A program made the translations under genes and the position numbers. Positions 10,794-20,484 of a stretch of 64,000 nucleotides of DNA are shown piece by piece. The number at the start of each line of letters is the position of its first letter. Position 1 is the first letter of the stretch. Source of the DNA: Limnothrix sp. CACIAM 69d (GTDB lineage Bacteria > Cyanobacteriota > Cyanobacteriia > CACIAM-69d); contig MKGP02000015.1 in NCBI GenBank assembly GCA_001913845.2, positions 29,976 through 93,975 of the forward strand. Direction: 5' to 3'. Under the pieces are notes generated by a model that saw nothing but the letters and a program-made list of their open reading frames with translations, had not been told where the DNA came from and did not search any database.

Positions 10794-12320
10794 CTATGCG
10801 CCAACGGCTTCCTTGGCGGCATAGAGCACTTCAGCGGTAATCTGCGTCAGCCCCCGATCGCGCGCAAATTTTTCCGTGTTGCGCTTCACCTTGCCCCGCA
10901 CAAAACCCGGCACACGGTTCAACTCCGTCAGCCCATCGCGACTCCAATTCAGCTCCGAATCCGTGGAAACAGACTTGGTAATCACTTCCTTGGTGTCGTG
11001 GCCGCCAAAGATTTCCAGCAAATGATCTTCCATACCCAAGGTGAAGGAGTTATACACCAAATCCACCACCTGATTGGCTCCCTCGTAGCCCAAATAGGGT
11101 CGATAGCCAACGGGGAAATTCTGAATATGAACTGGAGCCGCAATCACACCGCAAGGGATATCTAATCGCTTGCCCACGTGGCGCTCCATTTGCGTGCCAA
11201 AGATGGCGGCCGGTTCAATTTCCGCGATCGCGTTGGCCACCTGGGTATGGTCATCGGTCATTAAAACCCGATCGCAATATTCACTGACCTGATCCCGGAA
11301 CCAATCGGCATCATACTGACAGTAAGTGCCCGCCAAAACCACCTGAATTCCCATTTCCCGGGCCAGGATTTTGGTCATGGCCGCCGCGTGGGTGTTGTCA
11401 CCAAATACCACGGCTTTTTTGCCCGTCAGATTTTGACAGTCGATCGAACGAGTGAACCAAGCGGCTTGCGAAGCAAATCGGGTTTGTTCATCAATAAACC
11501 CTTCATAGTCCACCGGTTCGCCCTGGCTGTTCAGCACGGATTGAATCGATCGAATGCAGCGGGCCGTTTCCACAATTCCCATCGGCGTGATATCCACAAG
11601 CGGCATCTGAAATTCCGTTTGTAAATATTGCGCCGTCAGCCCGCCAATTTCGCGGTAAGGAACCAAATTAAACCAAGCCCGAGGCAACTGTTTCAGTTCC
11701 TCCACCGAAGCCCCGTCGGGAATCACCGCATTCACCGTAATTCCCAAATCTGCCATCAATCGCTTCAGTTCTGTGCAATCGTGGCGATTATGGAATCCCA
11801 GCGTGGTCACTCCCAAAATATTCACCGAAGGGCGATCGGTTTTTTGGGTTTGCAAATCACCCACTTTGCGGGCTTTTTCAATGTAGAACTTGACGATTTG
11901 CTGAAGGGTTTGATCCGCCGCTTGCAGTTCGTTCACGCGGTAGTGATTCACATCTGCAAAGAGCACATCGCCCTTGGCATCCAACTGGGCCCGCGCCACA
12001 AAATTTTGCAAATCCTCTTGCAAAATGCTCGAGGTACAAGTGGGAGTCAGCACAATTAAATCCGGTGCTTCTTCCCGATCTTTGCGAACAATATTATCAA
12101 CAACTTTTTCTTGGGAGCCTTGGGCCAAAACATTGCGATCGACCACACTGGTAGTGACGGGGGTATAGTCTCGCTCCCGTTCCAACATCGATCGCATCAC
12201 ATTGAAATAATCATCCCCCAGTGGGGCGTGCATGATGGCATGGACTTTGTTAAAAGAACTGGCGATCCGCAACGTTCCAATGTGGGCCGGCCCGGCATAC
12301 ATCCAATAGGCTAATTTCAT
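10794..12320 (-). CDS. chlB: Light-independent protochlorophyllide reductase subunit B
   Basis: ChlB forms the catalytic NB component of dark-operative protochlorophyllide reductase with ChlN, receiving electrons from ChlL. The 508-residue length is normal. The N-terminus [20 protein letters not shown] is characteristic, and Asp36 in PLGDDYF corresponds to the unusual aspartate ligand of the NB cluster. Conserved cysteine context is seen in [13 protein letters not shown]. The C-terminal segment, [11 protein letters not shown] at its end, is the small domain unique to ChlB/BchB. Neither chlL nor chlN is adjacent, so the complex is encoded at separate sites. The light-dependent enzyme for the same step is also in this window (50746-51708). 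Confidence 0.97.
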   Translation of the reverse strand: MKLAYWMYAGPAHIGTLRIASSFNKVHAIMHAPLGDDYFNVMRSMLERERDYTPVTTSVVDRNVLAQGSQEKVVDNIVRKDREEAPDLIVLTPTCTSSILQEDLQNFVARAQLDAKGDVLFADVNHYRVNELQAADQTLQQIVKFYIEKARKVGDLQTQKTDRPSVNILGVTTLGFHNRHDCTELKRLMADLGITVNAVIPDGASVEELKQLPRAWFNLVPYREIGGLTAQYLQTEFQMPLVDITPMGIVETARCIRSIQSVLNSQGEPVDYEGFIDEQTRFASQAAWFTRSIDCQNLTGKKAVVFGDNTHAAAMTKILAREMGIQVVLAGTYCQYDADWFRDQVSEYCDRVLMTDDHTQVANAIAEIEPAAIFGTQMERHVGKRLDIPCGVIAAPVHIQNFPVGYRPYLGYEGANQVVDLVYNSFTLGMEDHLLEIFGGHDTKEVITKSVSTDSELNWSRDGLTELNRVPGFVRGKVKRNTEKFARDRGLTQITAEVLYAAKEAVGA

Positions 12321-12848
12321 CGGCTGCTCAACTTGGGCCCAATAGCCCGACGCATTGACGTTGAATCAGGTCTAAATTTGCATCTAAATCTAAGCCCAAG
12401 TTTGATTCTCGCAGACGAATAATTGATCCCCGCTAAACATGAAGCATTGCAACGTAAACAAAAATCTGCAAGTGTTGCGAGACCTAACAACTCTTGCAGA
12501 CGAATGAATGGCGTTTGCCTTGTTTGGGATTGGCGTTTCGAGAATTAACCCTGTTTTGGCTTTGTCTTCTTTTGAACAAACTTGAATCAAGGTGAACGAA
12601 CTTGAACCCAATTGAAGGGTTGGGATGAAACTGAAGAGGCTATCTAAAAAGGATTTTTGGGTTTGGGCCCAGCACGCGCAGTCCTGGAGCCTGTCGCCGT
12701 TTAGCCCGAAACCCTAGAGCTGCCGCTAGCAGAAGTCATGGGGGCAAGGGGCTTAAGCCCCTTGTCTTTGTTGATCGAGGAGACTCGCCACGTAGCCCCT
12801 CTGCAAGAATTGGGGTGAAAGGGCCGAAGCGATCGCCCAACCTGGCGT
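12321..12848. other. chlB upstream / rpaA downstream region
   Basis: About 530 bp between two minus-strand genes. The first 300 bp upstream of chlB are moderately AT-rich and should contain its promoter. The part from about 12680 carries a family B palindromic element. The string AAGAGGCTATCTAAAAAGGA at 12633-12652 resembles a degenerate family A terminal repeat. No gene is supported. Confidence 0.5.
12681..12792. mobile_element. Inverted-repeat element, family B copy 2
   Basis: It begins with GCCTGTCGCCGTTTAGCCCGA, closely matching the left part of the copy at 50552, and contains the perfect core palindrome CAAGGGGCTTAAGCCCCTTG at 12745-12764. The right end is unclear. It sits just downstream of rpaA and could serve as its terminator. 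Confidence 0.55.
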
Positions 12849-13595
12849 TTAAACCGAAGCTGCGTCGGCCACGGTTTCCACAGCGCGATCGTCCTGGGCC
12901 GGCAATTCAAGGCAGTAACCCGCGCCATAAACGGTTTTGATGTAGCGCGGATGGCGGGGATCGGGTTCTAACTTGGTGCGCAAATGTCGCACGTGAACTC
13001 GAATGGTTTCAATGTCATCGTTGGGATCGTAACCCCAAACTTCCTTGAGAATTTCGCTGGGGGCCACGGTTTGGCCGTGGCGCTGCAACAGGCAGTGCAA
13101 CAGCTCAAATTCCAGGTGAGTGAGCTTAACGGTTTTGTCAAACCAAATGGCTTCAAACCGTTCAGGAACCAGGGTTAAGGGGCCGTAGCTCAGAATTTCG
13201 CTATGTTTAGCCGCTTGGGGAATGCGATCGGTGCGCCGCAATAGGGCCCGCACCCGCGCCAACATTTCTTCTACTTCAAAGGGCTTGGTTAAGTAATCGT
13301 CTGCCCCTGCATTGAAGCCTTCAACTTTATGTTGCGTTTGCCCCAGCGCCGTCAGCATGAGCACGGGAATATCAGCGGTGCGTTCATCGCGTCGCAGCCG
13401 CTGACAGACGGTGAACCCATCAACCTTGGGCAACATAATGTCCAACAAAATCAAGTCGGGCATGAGTTGGAGCGCTAGGGCTTGGCCCTTGATGCCATCG
13501 GTGGTTTGGTTCACGTCATAGCCGGCCATTTCTAGGTTGACGGATACCAGTTCGGAAATGGCTGGATCGTCGTCAATAACGAGAATGCGCGGCAT
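12849..13595 (-). CDS. rpaA: OmpR-family response regulator RpaA
   Basis: RpaA is the main output regulator of the cyanobacterial circadian clock, phosphorylated by SasA and dephosphorylated through CikA, and it binds promoters of dusk genes. The 248-residue protein has a receiver domain (acidic pocket IDDD at residues 7-10, phospho-acceptor Asp52 in LLLDIMLPK, switch Thr in MLTALGQT, Lys in YLTKPFEV). An OmpR winged helix follows, with recognition-helix region [24 protein letters not shown]. The conserved linker [27 protein letters not shown] separates RpaA from RpaB and was recognised directly. The tail after GYCLELPA ([15 protein letters not shown]) is unconserved. No sasA or kai genes are nearby. 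Confidence 0.93.
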   Translation of the reverse strand: MPRILVIDDDPAISELVSVNLEMAGYDVNQTTDGIKGQALALQLMPDLILLDIMLPKVDGFTVCQRLRRDERTADIPVLMLTALGQTQHKVEGFNAGADDYLTKPFEVEEMLARVRALLRRTDRIPQAAKHSEILSYGPLTLVPERFEAIWFDKTVKLTHLEFELLHCLLQRHGQTVAPSEILKEVWGYDPNDDIETIRVHVRHLRTKLEPDPRHPRYIKTVYGAGYCLELPAQDDRAVETVADAASV

Positions 13596-13874
13596 GGCCT
13601 TTGGCTCCGAAAAACGTGCGATCGGGGACAGGCAACCAACTGCGTATCCCTGATCGGATTATAAAGCGGCTGAGAAGAAGGCTGGAAAATCACTATTTTG
13701 TTTTAGCAATCGTTCGCAACCGACAGTAACAGTTTGCAATGTTGCAATGATTCGCAAGCGGGCTGGGGTTAGTCTGGCCGGGGCTAAGCGGGCTGTGGCG
13801 TGGCTGCTGCTCGATCGCCCCGCTGCCGGCTGCACGGGAGATTTAGGGATTGCAAGGATTAGGGATTGCAAGGA

Positions 13875-14606
13875 TTAGGGACTGAGATGAACCTGGCCGA
13901 GGATGGCCCGCAGGCGATCGTAATCATCCTTGAGCAGAACGCTGAGGGTGCGGCCCGCTTGCACCAACCAGGGCCGATCGCCCTGTCGCAGCCGATAGAC
14001 CTCCCGCAGGGTGGCGGCAATCAGCGCATCGGTGGGCGTGCCGCTCATTTGCAACAGAGTCCGCAAAAAGTCCATTTTGGCGGTGAATTCCACCACCTCT
14101 TGGCGATCGCACCCATACACGGCTTGGTGAATTTGGGGTGGACGAGGGGGCAAGTGCTGATAGATCGGGCCGTTGATCAATTTGGCCCCCGCTTGCAGGA
14201 GGTTGGCGATCGCCCCTGGGTTCACGCCTTCTGTGCCGATCGCGTCGGGATTCAAGGACTCCAGCGGCACAAACCCCACGATTGCCACCCGAAACTCCGT
14301 GCGCAACATGGAAAAAATCTGCGGCTGTTGTTCGCGCAAATCTTCCAAGGACAGCCCCAAGGCCTGGGCCCGGTGTACGGAGTCGATCGGGGCGGTGGTG
14401 GCGTGATAAACCACCCCATAGATCTGATTGCCGGAATCCTCATCGCGCGATCGCACCCAACTGCCAAAGGGCGGCATGGTCGGAAAACTAAGGGTTTCTG
14501 GCTCCAAACATTGGGCCAAATATTCCGTCGTGGCCGTTTCAATCACTTCCGCCAGGTGATGGGACGGGCGATCGCGCTGGGCAAATTGCGGCAGGGGTAA
14601 ACGCAT
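13875..14606 (-). CDS. HAS-barrel-like cyanobacterial conserved protein
   Basis: The 243-residue protein starts MRLPLPQFAQRDRPSHH and has an early beta-rich region with PPFGSWVRSRDEDSGNQIYGVVYH. This looks like the HAS-barrel found at the N-terminus of HerA helicases and F1 ATPase subunits and also in stand-alone cyanobacterial proteins. No Walker motif or nuclease motif is visible, so it is not a complete HerA. The C-terminal half (residues 160-240) is predicted to be helical. It lies between rpaA and ndhS on the same strand, but with gaps of 279 and 64 bp. The function is unknown; the domain name is inference from pattern. Confidence 0.55.
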   Translation of the reverse strand: MRLPLPQFAQRDRPSHHLAEVIETATTEYLAQCLEPETLSFPTMPPFGSWVRSRDEDSGNQIYGVVYHATTAPIDSVHRAQALGLSLEDLREQQPQIFSMLRTEFRVAIVGFVPLESLNPDAIGTEGVNPGAIANLLQAGAKLINGPIYQHLPPRPPQIHQAVYGCDRQEVVEFTAKMDFLRTLLQMSGTPTDALIAATLREVYRLRQGDRPWLVQAGRTLSVLLKDDYDRLRAILGQVHLSP

Positions 14607-14670
14607 GGCCGAACCAAAGCGGGGCTAAGGGGAGCAAGGGTTAGAGGACGGATGGCCTTGAACCAATGCG

Positions 14671-14865
14671 TTACTTTTTGCCGCGACCAGCCGTGGCATC
14701 CACCGTCTCCAGTTCCGAGAACCGGAAGGTAACCAACTTATCCCAGTTGCCGCCCTCAAACAGCACGGCCACTTTGCCATCGGTCACGCGCTGCACTTGA
14801 CCTTGAAACTGATAGTAGGTGTCGTTGGGGTTAATGACACGGACTGCGGAACCGGGCAGGATCAT
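14671..14865 (-). CDS. ndhS: NDH-1 complex subunit NdhS
   Basis: NdhS is the small SH3-like subunit of cyanobacterial/plastid NDH-1 that helps ferredoxin dock for cyclic electron flow and respiration. The 64-residue product begins [18 protein letters not shown] and continues through [18 protein letters not shown], the core of the family. The frame stays open upstream to 15027, but those 54 extra codons show no family similarity and give an unlikely composition, so the ATG at 14865 is chosen. The start lacks a strong Shine-Dalgarno sequence. The final residues TAGRGKK are basic and variable. Confidence 0.9.
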   Translation of the reverse strand: MILPGSAVRVINPNDTYYQFQGQVQRVTDGKVAVLFEGGNWDKLVTFRFSELETVDATAGRGKK

Positions 14866-15134
14866 AGGATTAGCCTGAACTCGACAGGGACTGGGATTGG
14901 CGTTGGGATCGGGGCTTGGGGCCCCAAGGGCCATCAAGCGATGCCCAGCCCTTACGATAGCGTGCGATCGAGCTGCTTTGATCGCCCAATCCCGCTCGAT
15001 CGCCCCCAAAATTTTTGATATCCCCAATCAGGCGAACGGTTTAATTCTGAGCTGATCTAGGGCTGTGCCGATCGATGGATCCAATCAATTGGGTTGATCA
15101 AGCACGCGACCTAGGGCAGGGATTCCCCGCGTCT

Positions 15135-16244
15135 TTAGCTGGCCAGCACCAAGTTATCCCGATGCACCACCGTTTCCGGTGCGTCGTGCCCCAAAATTGC
15201 GGCAATTTCGTCCGATCGCTTGCCACAGATTTTCTCCAGCGCCTCATGGCTGAAATTCACCAGGCCGCGAGCCACCTCCCGCCCTTCCAGATCACAGAGC
15301 TGCACCGCATCTTGGGGTTGAAACTCCCCTTCCAAGTCCCGAATTCCCGCCGCCAACAGGGATCCGCCCCCCGTGCAGATCGCCCGCACCGCCCCGGAAT
15401 CGAGATAAAGCTTGCCCGCTGGAATCAGGCCATGGGCAATCCACCGCTTGCGGGCGCTGGTGGCCTGAGGTTGGGGCGCAAACTGCGTGCCAATATCCGC
15501 CCCCTCCAAGATTTTCAGCAAGTTACGGGGTTGGCTGCCGTCCGTAATCACCACTCGAACCCCGGCACTAGTGCCAATTTGGGCGGCGGTGATTTTGGTG
15601 GCCATGCCGCCGGTTCCCCACTGGGAGCCACGGCCGCCAATGTCCAGTTCCAACGCCTCCAAATCGGACATTTGCTCCACCAGGCGAATCGGTTCCGCGT
15701 CGGGATTTTGGCGTGGGTCAGCGGAATAGAGCCGATCGACATCCGTGAGCAAAAACAGCCACTCCGCTTCCACCAGGCTGGCCACCAAGGCCGAAAGGGT
15801 GTCGTTATCGCCAAATTTCAACTCATCCACGGCCACCGTGTCGTTTTCATTGACGATCGGGATGGCTCCCATCCGCAGCAGTTCTTGAAAGGTGCTGTAG
15901 GCGTTGATGTAGCGACTGCGCTGGGCCAAGTCCCCCCGAGTCAGCAACACTTGGGCGATCGGCTGGTCAAACTGACTAAACAGATCGTCATAGACCCGCA
16001 TCAGTCGCCCTTGGCCCACGGCGGCCACGGCCTGTTTCTGGGCGATCGCCTTGGGCCGCTCCGTCAGCCCCAACCGCGCACAGCCCACCCCCACGGCTCC
16101 CGACGACACCAGCACCACGGGATAGCCCCGATCGCGCAGATCACAAATCACTTCCACCAACGTGGCGATCGTGGACAAGGCCAGCCGGCCGCTGTCCGGT
16201 TGGGTCAAGCTAGAGGTGCCAATTTTCAAGACGATCGGGCGCAT
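15135..16244 (-). CDS. proB: Glutamate 5-kinase
   Basis: ProB phosphorylates glutamate to glutamyl 5-phosphate, the first and feedback-controlled step of proline synthesis. The 370-residue length fits full-length ProB with a PUA domain (the E. coli protein has 367). The start [13 protein letters not shown] contains the ATP-site Lys, [11 protein letters not shown] is the amino-acid-kinase glycine loop, and [17 protein letters not shown] is the glutamate-binding aspartate region. GTGGMATKI lies near residue 205. The C-terminal 100 residues (GGSLLAAGI to the end) form the PUA domain. The reading frame extends to 16346, but the ATG at 16244 is preferred because homology begins exactly there. No proA is adjacent. 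Confidence 0.95.
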   Translation of the reverse strand: MRPIVLKIGTSSLTQPDSGRLALSTIATLVEVICDLRDRGYPVVLVSSGAVGVGCARLGLTERPKAIAQKQAVAAVGQGRLMRVYDDLFSQFDQPIAQVLLTRGDLAQRSRYINAYSTFQELLRMGAIPIVNENDTVAVDELKFGDNDTLSALVASLVEAEWLFLLTDVDRLYSADPRQNPDAEPIRLVEQMSDLEALELDIGGRGSQWGTGGMATKITAAQIGTSAGVRVVITDGSQPRNLLKILEGADIGTQFAPQPQATSARKRWIAHGLIPAGKLYLDSGAVRAICTGGGSLLAAGIRDLEGEFQPQDAVQLCDLEGREVARGLVNFSHEALEKICGKRSDEIAAILGHDAPETVVHRDNLVLAS

Positions 16245-16523
16245 AACTAACCACCACTTCTGGAAGGGTTGCAAGGGGCAACCAATTATCAAACCAGCGA
16301 AGGGCCCCAGCGGCCCAGGCTCTGGCCCCGGGGCGATCTTGGCCAACGGGGATCAAGCGGTGGATGTATGTGGGTGATTCTGGGCGATCACTTCGTCTTC
16401 GTGTGGATCCCTAACCAGAATGCTTGAGATTGCTGCGAGACCTCCACCCCCCATCCCGGCCTAGATCCTGGGCGAAACGGCTATTTCAATCCCAGTGATC
16501 CCAAAAACCATGGGAAACGCAGC

Positions 16524-16563
16524 GCAAAAACAAAGTGCCGGGATCCGGAGACCCCAGCACTTT
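16524..16563 (-). terminator. Rho-independent-type terminator reading on the minus strand
   Basis: The arms AAAGTGC (16532-16538) and GCACTTT (16557-16563) pair, extended by CGGG/CCCC with one mismatch. On the minus strand the hairpin is followed by TGTTTTTGCGC, a short T run; on the plus strand there is no T run. No annotated minus-strand gene ends here, so it implies an unannotated transcript from the AT-rich region upstream (higher coordinates). Confidence 0.6.
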
Positions 16564-16821
16564 GAGTGTTTAAAAAAGTTGGTTTTATGGTTAGGGTCTT
16601 TATTGGCTGACCCCATTTGAACTGTTATTAGAATCGCAGATTTTTGGGATGGCGCTTTATTTCCTTATATTTTTTTTATATTTGTTTCTTCATAAAAGTT
16701 AATCAAAAAGGCGAGATTTTGTATTCTAGCAAGCGATATATCACGGGATCAGTATCTTTTCTTTAAAAAATGTTTCAGCCATGGCGGCAACTTGATAGAG
16801 AAATCCCCCTAGGCCAGAAAA

Positions 16822-16950
16822 CTAAGACGATTTGAATAAAAACTGTATCGGGATTGACAAAAAATTATTAAGCGCCCTATTCCCTAGATTTTCACCATGA
16901 ATCTGTGCGTTACACCGCAAATTGCAACGATTAATGATGGCAAAAACCAT
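16822..16950 (-). CDS. Possible 42-residue small protein
   Basis: On the minus strand an ATG at 16950 is preceded by AGGAG with nine bases between, and opens a 42-codon frame starting MVFAIINRCNLRCNAQ and ending FLFKSS. A hairpin lies upstream and a terminator-like hairpin about 260 bases downstream. The pair of cysteines (NRCNLRCN) is the only notable feature. I do not recognise a family. It overlaps, on the opposite strand, the structured element described at 16854-17011, and only one of the two interpretations may be right. Confidence 0.25.
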   Translation of the reverse strand: MVFAIINRCNLRCNAQIHGENLGNRALNNFLSIPIQFLFKSS

Positions 16951-17011
16951 GACTAATCGCTCCTAAAGTTAGCCCCCAAATCCTCGGATTGGATTCCGAA
17001 TCTTTGGGGGC
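16854..17011 (+). ncRNA. Candidate structured RNA with two consecutive hairpins
   Basis: TTGACA at 16854-16859 and a weak TATTCC at 16878 (18-bp spacer) could form a plus-strand promoter. Downstream, CGATTAATGATGG (16928) pairs with CCATGACTAATCG (16947-16959) at 11 of 13 positions around a CAAAAA loop. Then GCCCCCAAA (16972) pairs perfectly with TTTGGGGGC (17003-17011), with an inner TCGGA/TCCGA stem. No T run follows. The same hairpins on the other strand could instead be a leader for the small minus-strand ORF. Confidence 0.3.
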
Positions 17012-17161
17012 AGTTATCAATGGTGCTGTGTTGGTTTTTGGGGGCCAAGACTGCTTAATTGTGTGCTCATCTATTCAGGTGGGATCCACCCAGTCGAGAT
17101 CCATGAGCACCGGTCGTTTTTAACTCAATCTCAGAATGACTTCGAGTTGACCGTTAATGAC

Positions 17162-17728
17162 TTAGCTGGCGGGGCGATCGGGCGGAGAGGTTGCTGTGGG
17201 CAGGGGCGAAGGATCGCGATAGAACGACGCGCCAATCAGTTTTGAGAGCCACACTTCGAGGGAGTGAATCGGGTAGCCCCGATGGGCCGACAGGGGATTC
17301 ACCATCGGTTGCACCAACACGGTGAACAGCCCCAGACGGTTACCGGCCAACACATCGGTGAACAGGCGATCGCCCACCATGGCCACCCGTTCCGGCGGCA
17401 GTTGCATTTCTTGGAGCGCTTGGCGCAACTTGCGGCGAGAGGGTTTGGCAGCTCCGGTGAAGTAGGGCAAGTCGAGCGATCGGGCAATGCTGCCAATTCG
17501 CGACTCGCTCAGGTTGTTGCTGGCCAGCCACAGTCGCACATGGGGTCGCACCGCCTGGATCCAAGTCACCAGCTCCGGTGAAACCGCGTCGGTGGTGGTG
17601 GGAACCAAGGTGTCATCCACATCCAGAATCAGGCCCTGCAAACCGTGCTGCACAATCACTTCCGGCGTGAGGGCCAAGATGGAGTCGCCTAGGATTAAGT
17701 CGGGCTGAAGCAGGACACCAAACGTCAC
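17162..17728 (-). CDS. YqeG-family HAD-IIIA phosphatase
   Basis: The 188-residue protein belongs to the YqeG/PGP1-like HAD-IIIA group. Motif I is LILDVDDTLVP, motif II lies in LWLASNN, the lysine in GAAKPSRRKL, and motif IV in AMVGDRLFTDV. Plastid and yeast relatives include phosphatidylglycerophosphate phosphatases, so a role in phosphatidylglycerol synthesis is possible but unproven. The frame is open to 17794, but a GTG at 17728 is preceded by GAGG about seven bases upstream and homology begins at FGVLLQPDLILG, so I choose it. The last 20 residues are Pro/Ser/Thr-rich and variable. It follows mltG on the same strand, a neighbourhood also common in other cyanobacteria as I recall it. Confidence 0.82.
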   Translation of the reverse strand: MTFGVLLQPDLILGDSILALTPEVIVQHGLQGLILDVDDTLVPTTTDAVSPELVTWIQAVRPHVRLWLASNNLSESRIGSIARSLDLPYFTGAAKPSRRKLRQALQEMQLPPERVAMVGDRLFTDVLAGNRLGLFTVLVQPMVNPLSAHRGYPIHSLEVWLSKLIGASFYRDPSPLPTATSPPDRPAS

Positions 17729-17825
17729 GGGAACCTCACAAACTTGTGGCGATCGAACTGAGCAGCGAAACTGAGCAGCGAAACTGAGCAGCAACGTGGA
17801 AATCGGGCGATCGGGGCGATCGCGC

Positions 17826-18923
17826 CTAGGGGCTGGGGCTGGCCGCCGGTTGAGGGGTCGATCGAGTCCTGGCGTTGCGCTCGGCCCGAATGCGCTTCAC
17901 AGCGGCCTCGTGTTCCGCCAAGGTTTTGCTAAACACATGGGTTCCGTCATACCGTGCCACAAAGAACAGATAGTCTGTTTTGGCCGGAGCCAAGGTGGCT
18001 TCTAGGCTGGCTTTGCCCGGGGCCGCGATCGGCCCCGGCGGTAACCCAGGATTGAGATAGGTATTGTAGGGCGAAGGCTGGCGAATATCCGTGAAAGTCA
18101 GAGGACGATCGGGTGTTTGCCGAATTTTCAGGGCATATTCCACCGTTGGGTCTGATTCTAGCTTTTGCCCCCGATTCAGCCGATTGCTAAACACCCCCGC
18201 AATCACCGATCGCTCCTGGGGAATCACCGCCTCCTTCTCCACAATGCTGGAAAGCGTCACCCACCCCAACAAATCCAGCTTGGTTTGGCCGCGATTTTGG
18301 TTCCACAGGGGCAAAGCCACCTTCTCGAAGCGATCGAGCATCGAATCAATCACCGCCTGCGGGGTAATCGTGTCTCCCGGAAACTGGTAAGTATCCGGAA
18401 AAAGAAACCCTTCCAAGGACGTAATTCGCTGGGGCAGCCAGGGGTAGCGATCGCGCGGAATTTTTTGCGCGAGGGCCAAAAACTCCTCCGCCCGAAACAC
18501 CCCTTGGGACTGGAAATAGTCGGCCATTTGCCGCACCGTCCAGCCCTCCGGAATCGTCAGGCTCTGTTGAATCGTCTTGCCCTGCCAAAGTTGCTGGGCA
18601 ACGTCCGTCATCGGGGCCGTGGGCAATAGTTCATAGGTTCCCGCCTGGAAGCCGCCATTGTCGTCATTCCAAGTCAGCCACCGGGCCCACAGTTCCCAAG
18701 CCGCGCTGGAGCGAATAATCCCCAACCGTTCCAGATCGCGGCCAATTTGCCGGGCGCTGGTTCCCCGTTCAATTTGCACTTGTACTGCTTTCATGGCGGT
18801 GTCGCCCTGGGCCAAGTCCATGGGACGGTTGGCCCAGCTCCACCATTGCCATCCTTGCCAAGCACCAACCAAGGCCGCCGTGGGCACGAGGAGAGTAAAT
18901 ATCACGCGACCCAATCGTTGCAT
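17826..18923 (-). CDS. mltG: Endolytic murein transglycosylase MltG
   Basis: MltG cleaves nascent glycan strands in the periplasm and sets their length. This 365-residue protein has an N-terminal membrane anchor (about residues 7-27, VIFTLLVPTAALVGAW), a LysM-like region (IERGTSARQIGRDLERLGII) and the YceG catalytic domain. SSIVEKEAVIP carries the catalytic glutamate, followed by GVFSNRLNRGQKLESDPTV and PYNTYLNPGLPPGPI. The length is typical. The C-terminal tail is Thr/Pro/Ala/Ser-rich. It starts 12 bp after the stop of the DUF3727 gene on the same strand, so these two are probably one transcription unit. Confidence 0.95.
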   Translation of the reverse strand: MQRLGRVIFTLLVPTAALVGAWQGWQWWSWANRPMDLAQGDTAMKAVQVQIERGTSARQIGRDLERLGIIRSSAAWELWARWLTWNDDNGGFQAGTYELLPTAPMTDVAQQLWQGKTIQQSLTIPEGWTVRQMADYFQSQGVFRAEEFLALAQKIPRDRYPWLPQRITSLEGFLFPDTYQFPGDTITPQAVIDSMLDRFEKVALPLWNQNRGQTKLDLLGWVTLSSIVEKEAVIPQERSVIAGVFSNRLNRGQKLESDPTVEYALKIRQTPDRPLTFTDIRQPSPYNTYLNPGLPPGPIAAPGKASLEATLAPAKTDYLFFVARYDGTHVFSKTLAEHEAAVKRIRAERNARTRSTPQPAASPSP

Positions 18924-18935
18924 GGCTCGATCGAA

Positions 18936-19532
18936 CTACTCCAACCCATTAAATAGTTGTTCCTCGATCGACGGTAGCAAATCTTCGATCTGCTCCAACT
19001 CCTCGGGATCCAGTAATTCTGGCTGTCCCTGTTCATTCATGCGGGCCACAATGAAAAACGGATCCAACGGCGTATAAACCGCATACTCCGTTTCATTATG
19101 AAAAAAGCTAGCTAACCACTGGAACTCATCCACATCTTCGCCGGAGCCGTTCCCTTCCCAGGGTTCATCGTCTTCCGGTTCTTCGGGTAATTCGCCCTCA
19201 ACGGTCAGCACGATCGCCGTGCGCTTCAACTTCAAATTCTCCTCTGCCAACACCGCCTTCGCCGTGTTGAACAGGAGATCAATCTGTTGCTCGTTCTCGA
19301 TCGGGACGGCTTCCTCGTCCTCGTCGTCACCCTTCCAGGTCACAATCTCAACCGGGGAATCCACCGGGTGTAAGAGCACATACTCGGAGCCTTCCACCTC
19401 GATCGAGTGCTCAACAAAACACTCCAATGTCCGACCCGTGGCATCGGACAGGGTGATGGTGGGAACGTCCCACGCAGTATCTTCTTGGGTCATGCGCGCG
19501 ATGGGAATCGAGACCTTAAAAGTATCCCCCAT
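18936..19532 (-). CDS. DUF3727-type conserved protein
   Basis: This 198-residue acidic protein matches the cyanobacterial/plastid DUF3727 (DUF1292-like) family: WDVPTITLSDATGRTLECFVEHS near the N-terminus, YVLLHPVDSPVEIV, and a second half with NETEYAVYTPLDPFFIVAR. It has long Glu/Asp tracts around residues 70 and 115-135 and no membrane segment. The start is uncertain: ATG 19532 and ATG 19493 are both possible and neither has a good Shine-Dalgarno. It lies immediately upstream of mltG (12-bp gap). No biochemical role is established to my knowledge. Confidence 0.75.
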   Translation of the reverse strand: MGDTFKVSIPIARMTQEDTAWDVPTITLSDATGRTLECFVEHSIEVEGSEYVLLHPVDSPVEIVTWKGDDEDEEAVPIENEQQIDLLFNTAKAVLAEENLKLKRTAIVLTVEGELPEEPEDDEPWEGNGSGEDVDEFQWLASFFHNETEYAVYTPLDPFFIVARMNEQGQPELLDPEELEQIEDLLPSIEEQLFNGLE

Positions 19533-20036
19533 GAGGGCAGCGTTGCCGCAGGGAATAATTAGGATTTTCCCGCCCTGCCCTCAATCACCGGACTGACAGC
19601 AGAATGGCCAGGCAACTGGCTCACCCACAAAAAAGCCCCCTACAGAGGAGGCCCATTGCGGACTAGAGGAGTAAGTTCACCCTCAATACCCATCTTTCAC
19701 TCAGTGCCTATACCCGATCGAGAAACCCATAACAGTGCTGTTCCGAGTGCTGTGAATTGTGCCGAGCACTGGGCCACCAATTGAAGGGAAAAAAAGAAAG
19801 GGCGATCGCACCGGTATTCTCAGCCTCAGGGGCATCATTGAGAATCAAGATGGAATTGATCGTACTTGAAAAACGAATTGGGAAAAAACCGGTTGCAAAC
19901 TGCTGAACATTCTCTTTTGAAGCGATTGTTTCAGTGAACAACCTTCAACCCAACATCTCAATTCAGCGAATCTTTAGAGAACTGCATAAATGGTAGTTGC
20001 CTAATCGCTGACTCAGCCATTCAACCAACAGAACCA
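19533..20036. other. Intergenic region, no gene seen
   Basis: About 500 bp upstream of the DUF3727 gene. A short A-rich stretch and the partly complementary CCCCCTACAGAGGAGG occur near 19630-19655. Frames present here are short and unconvincing. A promoter for the DUF3727-mltG unit is expected close to 19540-19620 but was not resolved. Confidence 0.45.
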
Positions 20037-20231
20037 TTAACCAATGGCATCTTCTTCAGACAGCATCTCTAGAAGATTGTCGGGATCCACATAATGGCAA
20101 ACCGCATCATCAACACAAATCAAAGCCCAACCCGATGCATCAATATCCATTAATTTGTAGGAGGCTTCTTGGACAAAAAAGCCCTTATGATTACGGGTTT
20201 CCGGCTTAACAGTAACGTTGTTCGCAGACAT
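20037..20231 (-). CDS. Small conserved-looking hypothetical protein
   Basis: The 64-residue product starts MSANNVTVKPETRN and ends LLEMLSEEDAIG. The ATG at 20231 is chosen because AGGAG lies about eight bases upstream on the minus strand. The frame continues upstream to 20321, but those codons look non-coding. The composition is soluble and acidic, with two cysteines (LICVDDAVC). It resembles small alpha/beta proteins of unknown function; I do not recognise the family. It stands 326 bp downstream of the TPR gene on the same strand, after that gene's terminator, so it is probably transcribed separately. Confidence 0.6.
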   Translation of the reverse strand: MSANNVTVKPETRNHKGFFVQEASYKLMDIDASGWALICVDDAVCHYVDPDNLLEMLSEEDAIG

Positions 20232-20484
20232 TTCCCTAACTCCTGAAACGGTGTGACGACGAACTGAACTGGTCGGGTAAAGCAAGTCTAATAACTTGTA
20301 TCGCAAAATCCTATCATTCAATTTTTGATTGTCCAGTAAAGTTCTGTGACATCTTGCAACCCCTTGTTAAATGTAAACGCTGTAACCAGGGAGCTGCTGA
20401 ACCCTGTTTTTTCGAGGGTTTGACCTGTCAGAGATTTGGCCTTTTGGGGTCACAATCGTTCGAGAAAGTGTAAAGTTTTTTGAC

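Larger units (their letters stand above)
16245..17161. other. 917-bp region without a recognised gene; several RNA structures
   Basis: The stretch 16570-16950 is AT-rich compared with its surroundings. It contains a terminator-like hairpin (16532-16563), two consecutive hairpins (16928-16959 and 16972-17011), a possible plus-strand promoter and a possible minus-strand 42-codon ORF. These are listed separately. Nothing else with coding potential was seen. Confidence 0.7.

Noticed and set aside
15075..16250. 391-codon frame opposite proB
   Set aside because: ProB is unambiguous on the minus strand. The opposite frame is rich in His/Gln/Gly and non-homologous.
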